Under the pieces are notes generated by a model. It saw only the letters and a program-made list of their open reading frames with translations. It made no database searches and had not been told where the DNA came from. A DNA stretch of 64,000 nt from Dyella amyloliquefaciens (GTDB lineage: Bacteria > Pseudomonadota > Gammaproteobacteria > Xanthomonadales > Rhodanobacteraceae). Of this stretch, positions 42,191-51,640 are shown in pieces; the first letter of the stretch is position 1; each line of letters opens with the position of its first letter. Location: contig NZ_SAYT01000004.1 of the NCBI RefSeq assembly GCF_004296575.1, positions 1 to 64,000 on the forward strand, in the 5' to 3' direction. Position numbers and translations under genes: made by a program.

Positions 42191-42317
42191 GATCATGTCT
42201 CCGATGAAAGTGGGTGAGTCCTGCACTGTGGATATGGCAAGCCCCGTGCCAACCCGGATTTCACCTTCAAGTGACTGTCTTTGTTGAAAATTGTCTGAAG
42301 CTCCAAACGCACGTTGG

Positions 42318-42376
42318 CTGTCCGCGGACAGCGACCGGGCGCAGCCGGACAGCCGGACGGACAGTCATCCGGACAA
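42318..42376. promoter_or_regulatory. Palindromic GGACAG cluster upstream of the M16 peptidase
   Basis: CTGTCCGCGGACAG (42318-42331) is a perfect 14-bp palindrome; GGACAG recurs at 42347 and 42359 and GGACAA at 42371. This suggests clustered protein sites about 100 bp before the gene. Nothing else is seen in the 287-bp gap from 42191. Confidence 0.4.
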
Positions 42377-42477
42377 CGGTCCGGGCACTAAAACCCCTGC
42401 CATTGGTCATTTGCCAAAGCCCCGGAGGCGTGGCTAGCCTCCGGCGTTCATAAGCCGAAACAATCAGGAGTGTCGTG

Positions 42478-45351
42478 ATGGCAAGAAAGCCCCTCGCCCT
42501 GCTCGTCGCAGGACTACTCAGCGTCTCGGTCGGTCTGCCGGCGGTCGCTGCGCCCAATGCCGCGGTGGAATCCGCCGCCACCGCCGTCCCCGACATCGCC
42601 TACACCCGCTTCACCCTGCCCAATGGCCTCACCGTGGTGGTTCACGAGGACCACAAGGCGCCCGTGGTGGCCGTGAGCATCTGGTACCACGTGGGTTCGG
42701 CCGACGAGCCCAAGGGCAAGACAGGCTTCGCGCATCTGTTCGAGCACCTGATGTTCTCGGGCTCGGAGAACCACAAGGGCACCTACTTCCAGCCGTTCGA
42801 GCTGGCCGGCGCCACCGACATGAACGGCACCACCTGGTTCGACCGCACCAACTATTTCGAGACGGTGCCGACCACCGCGCTCGACATGGCGCTGTGGATG
42901 GAATCGGATCGCATGGGCCACCTGCTGGGCGCGATCGGCCAGAAGGAGCTCGACACCCAGCGCGGCGTGGTGCAGAACGAGAAGCGCCAGGGCGAGAACC
43001 GTCCGTACGGCCGCGTGGACCAGAACATCCTGTCCAACACCTATCCGGGCAACCATCCCTACCAGCACGACACCATCGGCTCGATGGCCGACCTCAATGC
43101 CGCCTCGCTCGGCGACGTGAAGCAGTGGTTCCACGACTACTACGGCGCTGCCAACACCACGCTGGTGCTGGCCGGCGACATCACCGTCGCGGAAGCCAAG
43201 GCCAAGGCCGAGAAGTATTTCGGTGACATTCCGGCCGGTCCGCCGGTGCCGCGCCAGCAGGCGTGGATCACGCCGCTCACCAAGTCCACGCGTGGCATCC
43301 AGCACGACCACGTGGCGCAGCCGCGCATCTATCGCACCTGGGTGGTGCCGCAGCTGGGCACGGACGATGCGATCCAGCTCGACCTCGCCTCCACCGTGCT
43401 CGGTGGCGGCAAGACTTCGCGCCTGTATCAGCGCCTCGTCTACCAGGACAAGCTGGTCGATGACGTGTCGGCGAGCATTTCGCCGTTCGCACTCGCCAGC
43501 CAGTTCCAGATCCAGGCCGACGTGAAGGACGGCGTGGATCCGGCCAAGGTCGAAGCGGCGATCAACGATGAGCTGAAGAAATTCCTTGCCGACGGTCCCA
43601 ACGCCGACGAACTCGAGCGCGCCAAGATCGGCAACCGCGCGGGCTTCGTGCGCGGGCTGGAGAAAGTCGGCGGTTTCGGCGGCAAGGCAGTGATCCTGGC
43701 CGAGGGTCAGGTGTATCGCGGTGATCCGGGCGCCTACAAGAAGGATCTGCAGCGCGCCGATGCCGCCACGCAGGCCAGCGTCAAGGCCGCTTCCGACAAG
43801 TGGCTGAGCCACGGCGACTACCTGCTGACCGTGTTGCCCGCCGGCGACGACTTCAATGGCGAACAGGAAGACGCCAAGGTGGCCGCGCTTGGCCCGGTCG
43901 AGGGCAAGCCGACGCCGAAGATGCCCGCCAAGCAGGACTTCAGCGTCGCCAAGAGCCAGGTCGATCGCAGCCAGGGCGTGCCCAAGGTCGCCACGTTCCC
44001 GGACCTGAGCTTCCCGGCGCTGGAGCGCGGCAAGCTGAAGAACGGCATCGAGGTGGTGCTGGCACAGCGTCATACCGTGCCGGTCACGCACGTGCAACTG
44101 CTGTTCAATGCGGGCTACGCTGCCGACCAGGGCCACAAGCTCGGCACCGCCAGCTTCACCACCACGCTGATGAACGAGAGCACCAAGGATCTCGATTCGG
44201 TGGAAGTGGCCAAGCGCAAGCAGCGCCTCGGCGCGATCACGCGCATCGGTTGCGGTCTCGACGCGTGCTCGGCAGCGCTCAATGCGTTGAACGACCAGCT
44301 GCAGCCGTCGCTGGCGCTGTTCGCCGACATCGTGCGCAACCCCGCCTTCAAGAGCGAGGACATCGAGCGCGTTCGCGGCCAGTGGCTGGCCGGCATCGCG
44401 CAGGAGAAGACGCAGCCCACGGCACTCGCGTTGCGCACGCTGCCGCCGCTGATCTACGGCGCCAACCATGCGTACGGCATCCCGTTCACCGGGTCGGGCA
44501 CGGAAGCGGCGATCAAGTCGATGCAGGCGTCCGATCTCGCGGCGTTCCAGCGTGACTGGCTGCGCCCGGACAACGTGAAGATCCTCGTCGCCGGCGACAC
44601 CACGCTGCAGCAGATCATTCCGCAGCTCGAAGCCGCGTTCGGCGACTGGAAGGCACCCACCAGCGCCGTGCCGAAGAAGAACATCGCCACCGTGGCGGCG
44701 CAGCCCAAGCCGCGCGTGTTCCTGATCGACAAGCCGGATGCACCGCAGTCGCTGATCCTCGCCGGCCTGCTCGCCCCGTCGAGCAAGGCGCCGAACGAGC
44801 TGGCGATCGACGTGGCCAACGGCGCGTTCGGCGGCAGTTTCACCTCGCGTCTCAACATGAACCTGCGCGAGGACAAGCGTTGGGCGTATGGCGCCTTCAG
44901 CTTCATGCGCGATGCGGTCGGCCAGCGTCCGTTCCTGATGTACGCACCGGTGCAGACCGACAAGACCGCCGAGTCCGCGAACGAGGTGTTCAAGGAAGCC
45001 ACGGCCGTGGTGGGCGCGCGTCCGCTGACCGAGCAGGAGGTCGACAAGATCAAGGACTCCAACGTCCGCGGCTTGCCGGGCAGCTTCGAGACCAGTTCGG
45101 AAGTGCTGGGCGCGTTGACCGAGATCGTGCAGTACGGCCGCGCGGATGACTACGTGCAGACGCTCAAGGCCCGTACCGAAGCGATCAGCCAGTCCGATGC
45201 GGAGCAGGCGCTGAAGGAGATCATCAAGCCGTCCGCGTTGACCTGGGTGATCGTGGGCGATCTCAAGAAGATCGAACAGCCGGTGCGTGCGCTCAAGCTG
45301 GGCGAGATCCAGGTGATCGATGGTGATGGCAAGCCGGTGCCGTCCAAGTAA
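42478..45351 (+). CDS. M16-family zinc metallopeptidase (two-domain, secreted)
   Basis: 957 residues with a signal peptide (LALLVAGLLSVSVGLPAVAA). The N-terminal half has the inverted zinc motif HLFEH (86-90). The C-terminal half begins around PALERGKLKNGIEVVLAQRH and lacks HxxEH, as is common for the inactive half that closes the chamber. It probably degrades peptides in the periplasm. ATG 42478 follows AGGAG. A terminator follows. Confidence 0.93.
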   Translation: MARKPLALLVAGLLSVSVGLPAVAAPNAAVESAATAVPDIAYTRFTLPNGLTVVVHEDHKAPVVAVSIWYHVGSADEPKGKTGFAHLFEHLMFSGSENHKGTYFQPFELAGATDMNGTTWFDRTNYFETVPTTALDMALWMESDRMGHLLGAIGQKELDTQRGVVQNEKRQGENRPYGRVDQNILSNTYPGNHPYQHDTIGSMADLNAASLGDVKQWFHDYYGAANTTLVLAGDITVAEAKAKAEKYFGDIPAGPPVPRQQAWITPLTKSTRGIQHDHVAQPRIYRTWVVPQLGTDDAIQLDLASTVLGGGKTSRLYQRLVYQDKLVDDVSASISPFALASQFQIQADVKDGVDPAKVEAAINDELKKFLADGPNADELERAKIGNRAGFVRGLEKVGGFGGKAVILAEGQVYRGDPGAYKKDLQRADAATQASVKAASDKWLSHGDYLLTVLPAGDDFNGEQEDAKVAALGPVEGKPTPKMPAKQDFSVAKSQVDRSQGVPKVATFPDLSFPALERGKLKNGIEVVLAQRHTVPVTHVQLLFNAGYAADQGHKLGTASFTTTLMNESTKDLDSVEVAKRKQRLGAITRIGCGLDACSAALNALNDQLQPSLALFADIVRNPAFKSEDIERVRGQWLAGIAQEKTQPTALALRTLPPLIYGANHAYGIPFTGSGTEAAIKSMQASDLAAFQRDWLRPDNVKILVAGDTTLQQIIPQLEAAFGDWKAPTSAVPKKNIATVAAQPKPRVFLIDKPDAPQSLILAGLLAPSSKAPNELAIDVANGAFGGSFTSRLNMNLREDKRWAYGAFSFMRDAVGQRPFLMYAPVQTDKTAESANEVFKEATAVVGARPLTEQEVDKIKDSNVRGLPGSFETSSEVLGALTEIVQYGRADDYVQTLKARTEAISQSDAEQALKEIIKPSALTWVIVGDLKKIEQPVRALKLGEIQVIDGDGKPVPSK

Positions 45352-45400
45352 GCGTTGATGGCATAGGGGGACTGGTTCACGTCCCCGGGTTAGGATGGAG

Positions 45401-45434
45401 GCCGGGCGGGAGACTGCCCGGCTTCTTCTTTTTT
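45401..45434 (+). terminator. Terminator after the M16 peptidase gene
   Basis: 7-bp stem GCCGGGC / GCCCGGC with an 8-nt loop and a T-rich run. Confidence 0.85.
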
Positions 45435-45452
45435 CATGTCGCGGAGTCATCC

Positions 45453-45881
45453 ATGCGCAAGACCCTGTTGTTGCTCGTTCCCATCGCGTTGCTCGGCGCC
45501 TGCACCTACGGCATCACGCTGGACGATGCCGGCAAGGGCGTTCGCACGGCCTGGACCGGCGATCTGTCTTCGTGCCGTGACCTGGGCAAGGTCACCGTGT
45601 CGGTGATGGACCACGTCGGTCCCGTCAATCGCAACGACATCAAGGTGCGTGACGAACTGGAAGTCATGGCGCGCAACGAAGCGGCCAAGATGCACGCCGA
45701 CACCATCAAGCCGCTGAGCGAACCGACCGACGGCTCGCAGCCGTGGGGCGCCTACCAGTGCGGCAACGCCCAGCTGGCACCGGCCAGCCGCCCGGCAGGC
45801 AACCCGGCCAATCCGGCGACGGCACCGAATCCGCAGACCACCCCTGGCGGGTTCGAGACGTACCCGGTCAAGGGCAACTGA
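45453..45881 (+). CDS. DUF4156 / RcsF-like lipoprotein
   Basis: 142 residues with lipobox LLGAC (C17). The core DLGKVTVSVMDHVG and the EVMARNEAAKMHADTI helix resemble DUF4156, a family related to RcsF; a Pro/Asn-rich tail follows (PAGNPANPATAPNPQ). Outer-membrane location is likely; signalling partners are not encoded nearby. Confidence 0.75.
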   Translation: MRKTLLLLVPIALLGACTYGITLDDAGKGVRTAWTGDLSSCRDLGKVTVSVMDHVGPVNRNDIKVRDELEVMARNEAAKMHADTIKPLSEPTDGSQPWGAYQCGNAQLAPASRPAGNPANPATAPNPQTTPGGFETYPVKGN

Positions 45882-45903
45882 GGCCTGGCCGGCCCCGACC
45901 AAC

Positions 45904-45980
45904 CGGCGGGCGCGCACCCGGTGCGCCGCACGCCGGGGGAGCGGTGACCCCTTAAGTTCTGATCGCGCACCCGGGTGCGT
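45904..45980. repeat. Degenerate REP pair
   Basis: GCGCGCACCCGGTGCGCC near 45910 and ATCGCGCACCCGGGTGCG near 45962 look like decayed copies of the REP family. They lack the GTRGGAG head. Confidence 0.5.
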
Positions 45981-45994
45981 ACGAAATTCCCGCC

Positions 45995-46019
45995 AAAGGC
46001 GCCCTCGTGGCGCCTTTTT
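45995..46019 (+). terminator. Terminator after the DUF4156 lipoprotein gene
   Basis: AAAGGCGCC-CTCGT-GGCGCCTTT followed by TT. Confidence 0.85.
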
Positions 46020-46072
46020 CACGCGCGCGGTATGACGCTCTTGCACGTCCACCGTGTGCGGGCCTAAAATTC

Positions 46073-46095
46073 ACATGTATATATTACATATATGT
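46073..46095. promoter_or_regulatory. Imperfect palindrome before marR, candidate operator
   Basis: An AT-rich 23-bp stretch (ACATGTATAT-ATT-ACATATATGT) in a GC-rich genome; 17 of 23 positions match its own complement. It lies 20 bp before the marR start, a usual site of autoregulation, and probably overlaps the promoter. Confidence 0.6.
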
Positions 46096-46114
46096 ACTAT
46101 TTAGCCCCCCGGCC

Positions 46115-46609
46115 ATGAGCAGCTTCCATCCCACCGAACAACGATTGGCGATCACTCGCCAACGGCATCCTGCGTTTCCGCGGGACCCGGCCGTGCTGGT
46201 GCGCCTGATCAAGCACATCTACAAACGCGTGCATGACGACGCCAATGCCATGCTGCGGCCCTACGGCATCAATCATCCGGAATACAACCTGCTGATGATG
46301 TTGTACGGCACGGAGGGCTACACCATGCATCCCACCGAGTTGGCGGATGCGGCAGGGGAGAAGCTGGCCAACATCACGCGGCTCACCAACGAGCTGTGCG
46401 AGAAGGGGCTGATCGCGCGCAACACCAGCGACGAGGATCGCCGCAAGATCGCGCTGACGCTGACGACGGACGGGGTGGCCATGATCGAGGGCTTCCTGCC
46501 GGACGTGTGCGCATTGCTCGAGCGGCAGATGGGCGACCTGCAGCCGCGCGAGACCGCGCAGCTGGAACGCCTGCTCAAGAAATTCCTCGCGCAACTGGAG
46601 CGGCCGTAG
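46115..46609 (+). CDS. MarR-family transcriptional regulator
   Basis: 164 residues with a central winged helix: MHPTELADAAGEKLANITRL and GLIARNTSDEDRRKIALTLT. It heads an efflux operon (2 nt before the FUSC gene), so it probably represses it until an aromatic acid binds. In Xanthomonas a comparable MarR-efflux locus responds to 4-hydroxybenzoate; that link here is an inference. Confidence 0.88.
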   Translation: MSSFHPTEQRLAITRQRHPAFPRDPAVLVRLIKHIYKRVHDDANAMLRPYGINHPEYNLLMMLYGTEGYTMHPTELADAAGEKLANITRLTNELCEKGLIARNTSDEDRRKIALTLTTDGVAMIEGFLPDVCALLERQMGDLQPRETAQLERLLKKFLAQLERP

Positions 46610-46611
46610 TC

Positions 46612-48753
46612 GTGGCGGCGGTACCCTCCGACGTTTCCGTGAAGCGCCCGCTGCCATGGCTGGGCGAGTTCCTGGCGACCGAGCGCCAGGCGTGGATCTT
46701 CGTGTTCAAGTGCATGCTGGCGTTCTACATCGCCGCGTGGCTGTCGATGCTGTTCCAGCTGGAGCAGCCTTCGACCACGATGATCACGGTATCCATCGTG
46801 ATGCATCCGCACAGCGGCATGGTGCTGGCCAAGAGCTTCTATCGCGCCATCGGCACCTGTGCCGGCAGCCTCTGCGGCGTGCTGCTGATGTCGGCGTTTC
46901 CGCAGCAGCGCGAACTGTTCCTGGTGAGTCTGTCGTTGTGGGTGGGCCTGTGCGCGGGTGGCGCCGTGCTCTACCGCAACTTCATGTCCTACGGTTTCGT
47001 GCTGGCCGGATACACGGCGGCCATCGTGGCGCTGCCGGCGATCAGCAACCCTTACAACGTGTTCGACTCGGCCATGATGCGCGTGAGCGAGGTGATGCTG
47101 GGCATCGTCGTCGCAGGCCTGGTCAGCGACATGGTGTTGCCCGAGCGCCTGCGCCAGGTGCTGCGCAGTGCGGCGCGTTCGCACTACGGGCACTTCATCG
47201 AGTTTGCCCGCGGCAGCCTGGGCGGCGCGATCCCGCGTGAAAAGATGGAAGAAGCGCACCTGCGCTTCGTGCGTGCCGCGGTGCAGTTGGAAGACCTGCG
47301 TGCCTCGGTGATTTTCGAGGATCCAGAAGCCCGCGCGCGCAGCAGTCGCATGCAGCTGCTCAACCTGCGCTACATGGCGACCGCCACCAGCTTCCAGTCA
47401 CTGCATCATTTGATCAACCGGCTGCAGCGCAACAACCATCCGCGCACGGCAGGCGCGCTCATCAAGCTCTATGCGCCGGTGGGCGAGGCATTGTCGCCGC
47501 CACCGACGGAAAGCACGGCGCCGAAGTCCCTGGCCGTGCGACTGGAGGCCTGCGAGGCGACGCTGCCGGCGCTGGCGGCCGAGCTGCGCGAAGGCCTGCG
47601 CCAGGATACGGAGCTGCTGCTGGAGTTCGACAGCGGCACCACCTTGCTCTACCGCTTCGTGAGCGAGCTGCGCGACTTCGCCGCGTTGGAAGCCACGCTG
47701 CGCGAAACACAGGGTCGCCTCAAGGGCAACGTGGAGCGCGTGGATTTCAAGCGTGCCAACGACTATGCCGCGCCACTGATCGCGGTGGTACGCAGTTTCC
47801 TCACCATGATCACGCTGAGCGTGTTCTGGCTGTGGTCGGGCTGGCCGTTCGGGCCCAGCGCCATGCTGCTGGCCACCATCTTCAGCGGCTTGCTGGCGAC
47901 GTCGCCGGCGCCGCTGTCCGCTACCGCGAACACCTGGATTGGTTACGCGCTGGGCATGTTGGCGGCGTACGTCGTGGTGTTCTACCTGCTGCCGGGTAGC
48001 GATGGCTTCGCCATGCTGATGCTGGCGACCATGCCGTTCCTTATGATCGGTCCCTACCTCACTACGCGCAGTGCAACGTTGCCTGGCATCGGCGGAGGCT
48101 ACACGCTGGGCTACGTGTACATCCTCGCGTTGAAGAATCCCATGGTGTACAGCCCTGAGCACTTCTTCAACGACGCCATCGCCTCGTTGTTCGGCCTGAT
48201 GATGACCGGCATGGCGTTCATGATCATTCCCACGGTGATCGGCACCGAGTGGTTGCGACGCCGCCAGCTGCAGCAGTTGCGCCGGCAGGTTTCGCTTGCC
48301 GCCACCGCGCCGATGGAAGGCCTGCTGTATCGCTTCGAGAGCGCCAATCGCGACCTGTTCCACCAGATCGTGCAGTTCACCAAGCCCAACAGCACCGAAT
48401 CGCGCAGCCTGCTGGCGTGGGGCCTGGCAGTGCACGACAGCGGCCGCGCGGTGATCGAGCTGCGGCAGGACATCCATCACGCCGATCTCCCGCCGCCGCT
48501 GTGCGAGGCGATGCAGCGTGCCGTGGATGCGCTGGCGCATCTCTATGACGCCCCTGACCGGGCGCGCTGGGAGCAAGCGGATCGCGCAGTCGATCATGCC
48601 ATCGCGCTGACCATGCAGACCCTGCCGCAGATGCGCGCCACCTGCCAGCCGGCGCTGGCGCATCTACTGCAGCTGCGCACGGCGCTGCGCGACGACGAAT
48701 CGGCGCTGGCTCCCTATATCGTCAAGGTACCGGAGACTCCTCATGCCACGTGA
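46612..48753 (+). CDS. FUSC-family (AaeB-like) aromatic acid exporter
   Basis: About 713 residues with two sets of about six helices (from WIFVFKCMLAFYIAAWLSML and from VVRSFLTMITLSVFWLWSGW) separated by cytosolic regions, matching FUSC/AaeB proteins. It should be the inner-membrane pump of an AaeXAB-like system. Start is GTG 46612, just after the marR stop; no ATG lies nearby. Confidence 0.87.
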   Translation: MAAVPSDVSVKRPLPWLGEFLATERQAWIFVFKCMLAFYIAAWLSMLFQLEQPSTTMITVSIVMHPHSGMVLAKSFYRAIGTCAGSLCGVLLMSAFPQQRELFLVSLSLWVGLCAGGAVLYRNFMSYGFVLAGYTAAIVALPAISNPYNVFDSAMMRVSEVMLGIVVAGLVSDMVLPERLRQVLRSAARSHYGHFIEFARGSLGGAIPREKMEEAHLRFVRAAVQLEDLRASVIFEDPEARARSSRMQLLNLRYMATATSFQSLHHLINRLQRNNHPRTAGALIKLYAPVGEALSPPPTESTAPKSLAVRLEACEATLPALAAELREGLRQDTELLLEFDSGTTLLYRFVSELRDFAALEATLRETQGRLKGNVERVDFKRANDYAAPLIAVVRSFLTMITLSVFWLWSGWPFGPSAMLLATIFSGLLATSPAPLSATANTWIGYALGMLAAYVVVFYLLPGSDGFAMLMLATMPFLMIGPYLTTRSATLPGIGGGYTLGYVYILALKNPMVYSPEHFFNDAIASLFGLMMTGMAFMIIPTVIGTEWLRRRQLQQLRRQVSLAATAPMEGLLYRFESANRDLFHQIVQFTKPNSTESRSLLAWGLAVHDSGRAVIELRQDIHHADLPPPLCEAMQRAVDALAHLYDAPDRARWEQADRAVDHAIALTMQTLPQMRATCQPALAHLLQLRTALRDDESALAPYIVKVPETPHAT

Positions 48754-48943
48754 AATCGCCCTCGCAGATGCACTGGTACCCAGCATCCTGCTGGTGTACC
48801 TGGGCTGCCTGCTGGTGCTGTGGGTGATCGATACCATCGTCGGCCACTACGGCCTGTACCGCTATGTCTGGCATCCGTCGCTGTTCCGCGTTGCCGTGTT
48901 CTTCGTGCTGTTCAGCGCGGTCGGCCTTTTGCTGTATCCCTGA
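48743..48943 (+). CDS. DUF1656 small membrane protein (AaeX-like)
   Basis: 66 residues with two membrane helices (ILLVYLGCLLVLWVIDTI and FRVAVFFVLFSAVGLLLY). Overlaps the FUSC stop by 11 nt. Small AaeX-type proteins recur in these efflux operons. Confidence 0.85.
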   Translation: MPREIALADALVPSILLVYLGCLLVLWVIDTIVGHYGLYRYVWHPSLFRVAVFFVLFSAVGLLLYP

Positions 48944-48952
48944 GTGACCTTC

Positions 48953-49975
48953 ATGAAAATCCAGCCCCAAGCCTTGCTTCGATTCGCCATCACCGCCGCC
49001 GTTGTCATTGTGGCGTTGCTGCTGGGTCATGCCCTGTGGCGGCACTACATGTATTCGCCGTGGACACGCGACGGCCGCGTGCGTGCCGAGGTGGTACGCG
49101 TCGCGCCGGATGTCTCCGGCCTGGTGACCAAGGTGCCGGTGATCGACAACCAGGAAGTGAAGAAGGGGGACGTGCTGTTCGAGATCGACCCGTTGCGCTT
49201 CCGCATCGCCCTGCAGCAGACCGAGGCGAACCTCGATGCGGCCAAGGCAAGTGCACGCGCGGCAGGCGCGAACATCGACGCCGTGCTGGCCAGCGCCAGT
49301 GCGCGCAAGGCCGAGTACGACATGCGCCAGGAACAGGCCACGCGTCGTGAACAACTGGCCGAGGTGGTGCCGAAGGAAGAGCGCACGGATGCCAAGTCCG
49401 CGGCCGAGACCGCTCGCGCGATCTGGCAGCAGGCGCAGGCCAGCGGCCACCAGGCCAATGCCGCGCGCGAGCAGGCTGAGGCCGCGGTGGTGCAGGCCCA
49501 GGTGGCGGTGGATCGCGCCAAGCTCGACCTGGAGCGCACCGAAGTGCGCGCTCCGGTCGACGGCTACGTGACCAACCTCGACGTGCGCGTGGGCGACTAT
49601 GCCGCCACCGGCTCGCCGCGCCTCGCCCTTATCGATCGGCACAGCTACTACATCTACGGCTACTTCGAGGAAACCAAGCTGCCGCACCTGCGCGTGGGCG
49701 ATCCGGTGGACATCCGCCTGATGAGCGGCGGTACGCACCTCAAGGGCCGCATCATCGGTGTCGCCCGCGGTATAACCGATCGTGACAACCCCACTGGCAA
49801 GGACCTGCTCGCCGACGTGAATCCCACCTTCAACTGGGTACGCCTGGCGCAGCGCGTACCGGTGCGCATTGCGATCGACGAGGCCAGCGTGCCCAAGGAC
49901 GTGGTGCTGGCGGCGGGCATGACGGCGAGCATCGACGTGCAGCCCCGGCGGGTGCTGGACAAAGACGAGCACTGA
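48953..49975 (+). CDS. HlyD-family periplasmic adaptor
   Basis: About 340 residues. One membrane helix (LLRFAITAAVVIVALLLGHAL) precedes lipoyl halves (VRVAPDVSGLVTKVPVIDNQ and APVDGYVTNLDVRVGDYAA), with a long coiled coil between and a C-terminal barrel. It joins the FUSC pump to an outer-membrane channel, which is not encoded in this operon. GTG 48944 is an alternative start. Confidence 0.88.
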   Translation: MKIQPQALLRFAITAAVVIVALLLGHALWRHYMYSPWTRDGRVRAEVVRVAPDVSGLVTKVPVIDNQEVKKGDVLFEIDPLRFRIALQQTEANLDAAKASARAAGANIDAVLASASARKAEYDMRQEQATRREQLAEVVPKEERTDAKSAAETARAIWQQAQASGHQANAAREQAEAAVVQAQVAVDRAKLDLERTEVRAPVDGYVTNLDVRVGDYAATGSPRLALIDRHSYYIYGYFEETKLPHLRVGDPVDIRLMSGGTHLKGRIIGVARGITDRDNPTGKDLLADVNPTFNWVRLAQRVPVRIAIDEASVPKDVVLAAGMTASIDVQPRRVLDKDEH

Positions 49976-50114
49976 CGCCGGTTCACGCGCCGTTTCGCAG
50001 AAACGACGGCGCCGTCACGTCCATCGTTGAACGGTGCGCACACCGTGCGCTCCACCCGGGGCGCCGGGTTGGTCAAGGCGATACTTATCCAGTGTTGCCT
50101 TAACATGGCGCCCC

Positions 50115-51509
50115 ATGAATCGATCCCTGCCTTCGCCGCGCGGCCTTGCCCGCCGATTGTTGTCCCTGCGGCGCCGTCGCGGCCTGGATCTGTCCGGCCA
50201 TCCGAATTTCGCCGTGCCGCCCACGGCCATCACCACCTTGAGTGGCCCGGCTGCGTTCCGCGAGACCCTGCTCACGCTGATCGGGCAGGCGCAGCGGCGC
50301 ATTGTGCTGGTGGCGCTGTACCTGCAGGACGATGACGCGGGGCGCGAAGTGCTCGATGCGCTGTACGCCGCGCGCGCGGCACGGCCGTCGCTCAGCATCG
50401 AGGTCTACGTCGATTGGCATCGCGCTCGACGCGGCCTGATCGGCAAGGGCGCCAGCGAGGGCAATGCGGCGATGTACCGCGAGTACGCGCAGCGTCTGGG
50501 TGAAGGCGTGGTCGTGCGCGGCGTGCCCGTGCAGACGCGCGAGCTGTTCGGAGTGCTGCACCTGAAGGGCTTCATCATCGACGATGCGGTGCTGTACAGC
50601 GGTGCCAGCCTCAACGACGTCTATCTCGCCAGGCACGAGCGGTACCGGCTGGATCGCTATCACCTCATCCACCATCGCTCGCTGGCCGACAGCATGGCCG
50701 ACTTCGTGGCGCGCCAGTTCGGCGACAGCGAGGCGGTGCCGCGTTTTGACCGCCTGCCACTGCCGCGTCCACGCGACATGCAGGAGCCGCTCCGCCGGTT
50801 GCGCCAGTCGTTGCAGCAGGCGCGCTATGAGGGCGCCAGCGAAACGCCAGGGCAGGGCGACGTCACGGTCATTCCGCTCTCGGGTTTCGGACGTGGCGAG
50901 AACGCGCTCAACGATACCTTGCTGGCGCTGCTGCGCGAGGCGCGCGAGCGGGTGATCCTGCTGACGCCCTACTTCAACCTGCCGCGCCCGGTACGCGCGG
51001 CTATCGGCCAGCTGCTGCGCCGGGGTTGTCGCCTCGACATCATGGTGGGCGACAAGACCGCGAACGATTTCTATATCCCGCCCGATCAGCCGTTCAGTCG
51101 CATCGGCCTGCTGCCTTACCTCTACGAAAGCAACCTGCGGCGCTTCGCGCGTTCGCACCAGGGTGCCATCGACAGCGGACAGCTCAACCTGTGGCTGTGG
51201 CGCGATGGCGATAACAGCTATCACCTCAAGGGCCTGTTCGTGGACGAGGAGTGGGCCGTGCTCACCGGCAACAACCTCAATCCACGCGCCTGGGCGCTGG
51301 ATCTGGAGAACGGCCTGCTGCTGCGTGATCCCTCGCGACAGTTGCACCAGCAACACGAGGCGGAATGGCAAGCCCTGCGCCGCCACGCGATGCGCCTGGA
51401 CCACTATCACGACCTGCAAGGCGTGCGCAGTTATCCGCCCGAGGTGCGCAAGATGCTGAAACGGTTGCGGCGCGTGCGGCTCGATCGGTTGATCGGGCGG
51501 CTGCTGTAA
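50115..51509 (+). CDS. pssA: CDP-diacylglycerol-serine O-phosphatidyltransferase, PLD-type
   Basis: 464 residues of the PLD superfamily. HKD-like motifs are HLKGFIIDD and YHLKGLFVDEEWAVLTGNNL. Length and the GNNLNPRAWALDLENGLLL region match E. coli PssA, which makes phosphatidylserine for phosphatidylethanolamine. Upstream frame extension to 50034 lacks homology. Confidence 0.87.
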   Translation: MNRSLPSPRGLARRLLSLRRRRGLDLSGHPNFAVPPTAITTLSGPAAFRETLLTLIGQAQRRIVLVALYLQDDDAGREVLDALYAARAARPSLSIEVYVDWHRARRGLIGKGASEGNAAMYREYAQRLGEGVVVRGVPVQTRELFGVLHLKGFIIDDAVLYSGASLNDVYLARHERYRLDRYHLIHHRSLADSMADFVARQFGDSEAVPRFDRLPLPRPRDMQEPLRRLRQSLQQARYEGASETPGQGDVTVIPLSGFGRGENALNDTLLALLREARERVILLTPYFNLPRPVRAAIGQLLRRGCRLDIMVGDKTANDFYIPPDQPFSRIGLLPYLYESNLRRFARSHQGAIDSGQLNLWLWRDGDNSYHLKGLFVDEEWAVLTGNNLNPRAWALDLENGLLLRDPSRQLHQQHEAEWQALRRHAMRLDHYHDLQGVRSYPPEVRKMLKRLRRVRLDRLIGRLL

Positions 51510-51527
51510 CGCCTGCTTTTCCCTTCC

Positions 51528-51623
51528 TGTAGGAGCGCACCCAGTGCGCGACCGCAGAGTTGCCGTTGTCCCACATAGGACGGTTATCGCGAGCGTGCAT
51601 CGCGCACTGGGTGCGCTCCTACA
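51528..51623. repeat. REP pair (BIME), GTAGG subtype
   Basis: Inverted 24-nt units at 51528-51551 and 51600-51623 between convergent pssA and the GNAT gene. Confidence 0.88.
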
Positions 51624-51640
51624 GTGAAAAATGGGGCCGC

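Noticed and set aside
42514-45450. 978-codon antisense open frame over the M16 peptidase (similar long ones over atpA, atpD, aceB and the antiporter)
   Set aside because: High GC makes antisense frames open; their products are His/Arg/Gln-rich without domains, while the sense frames carry clear motifs.
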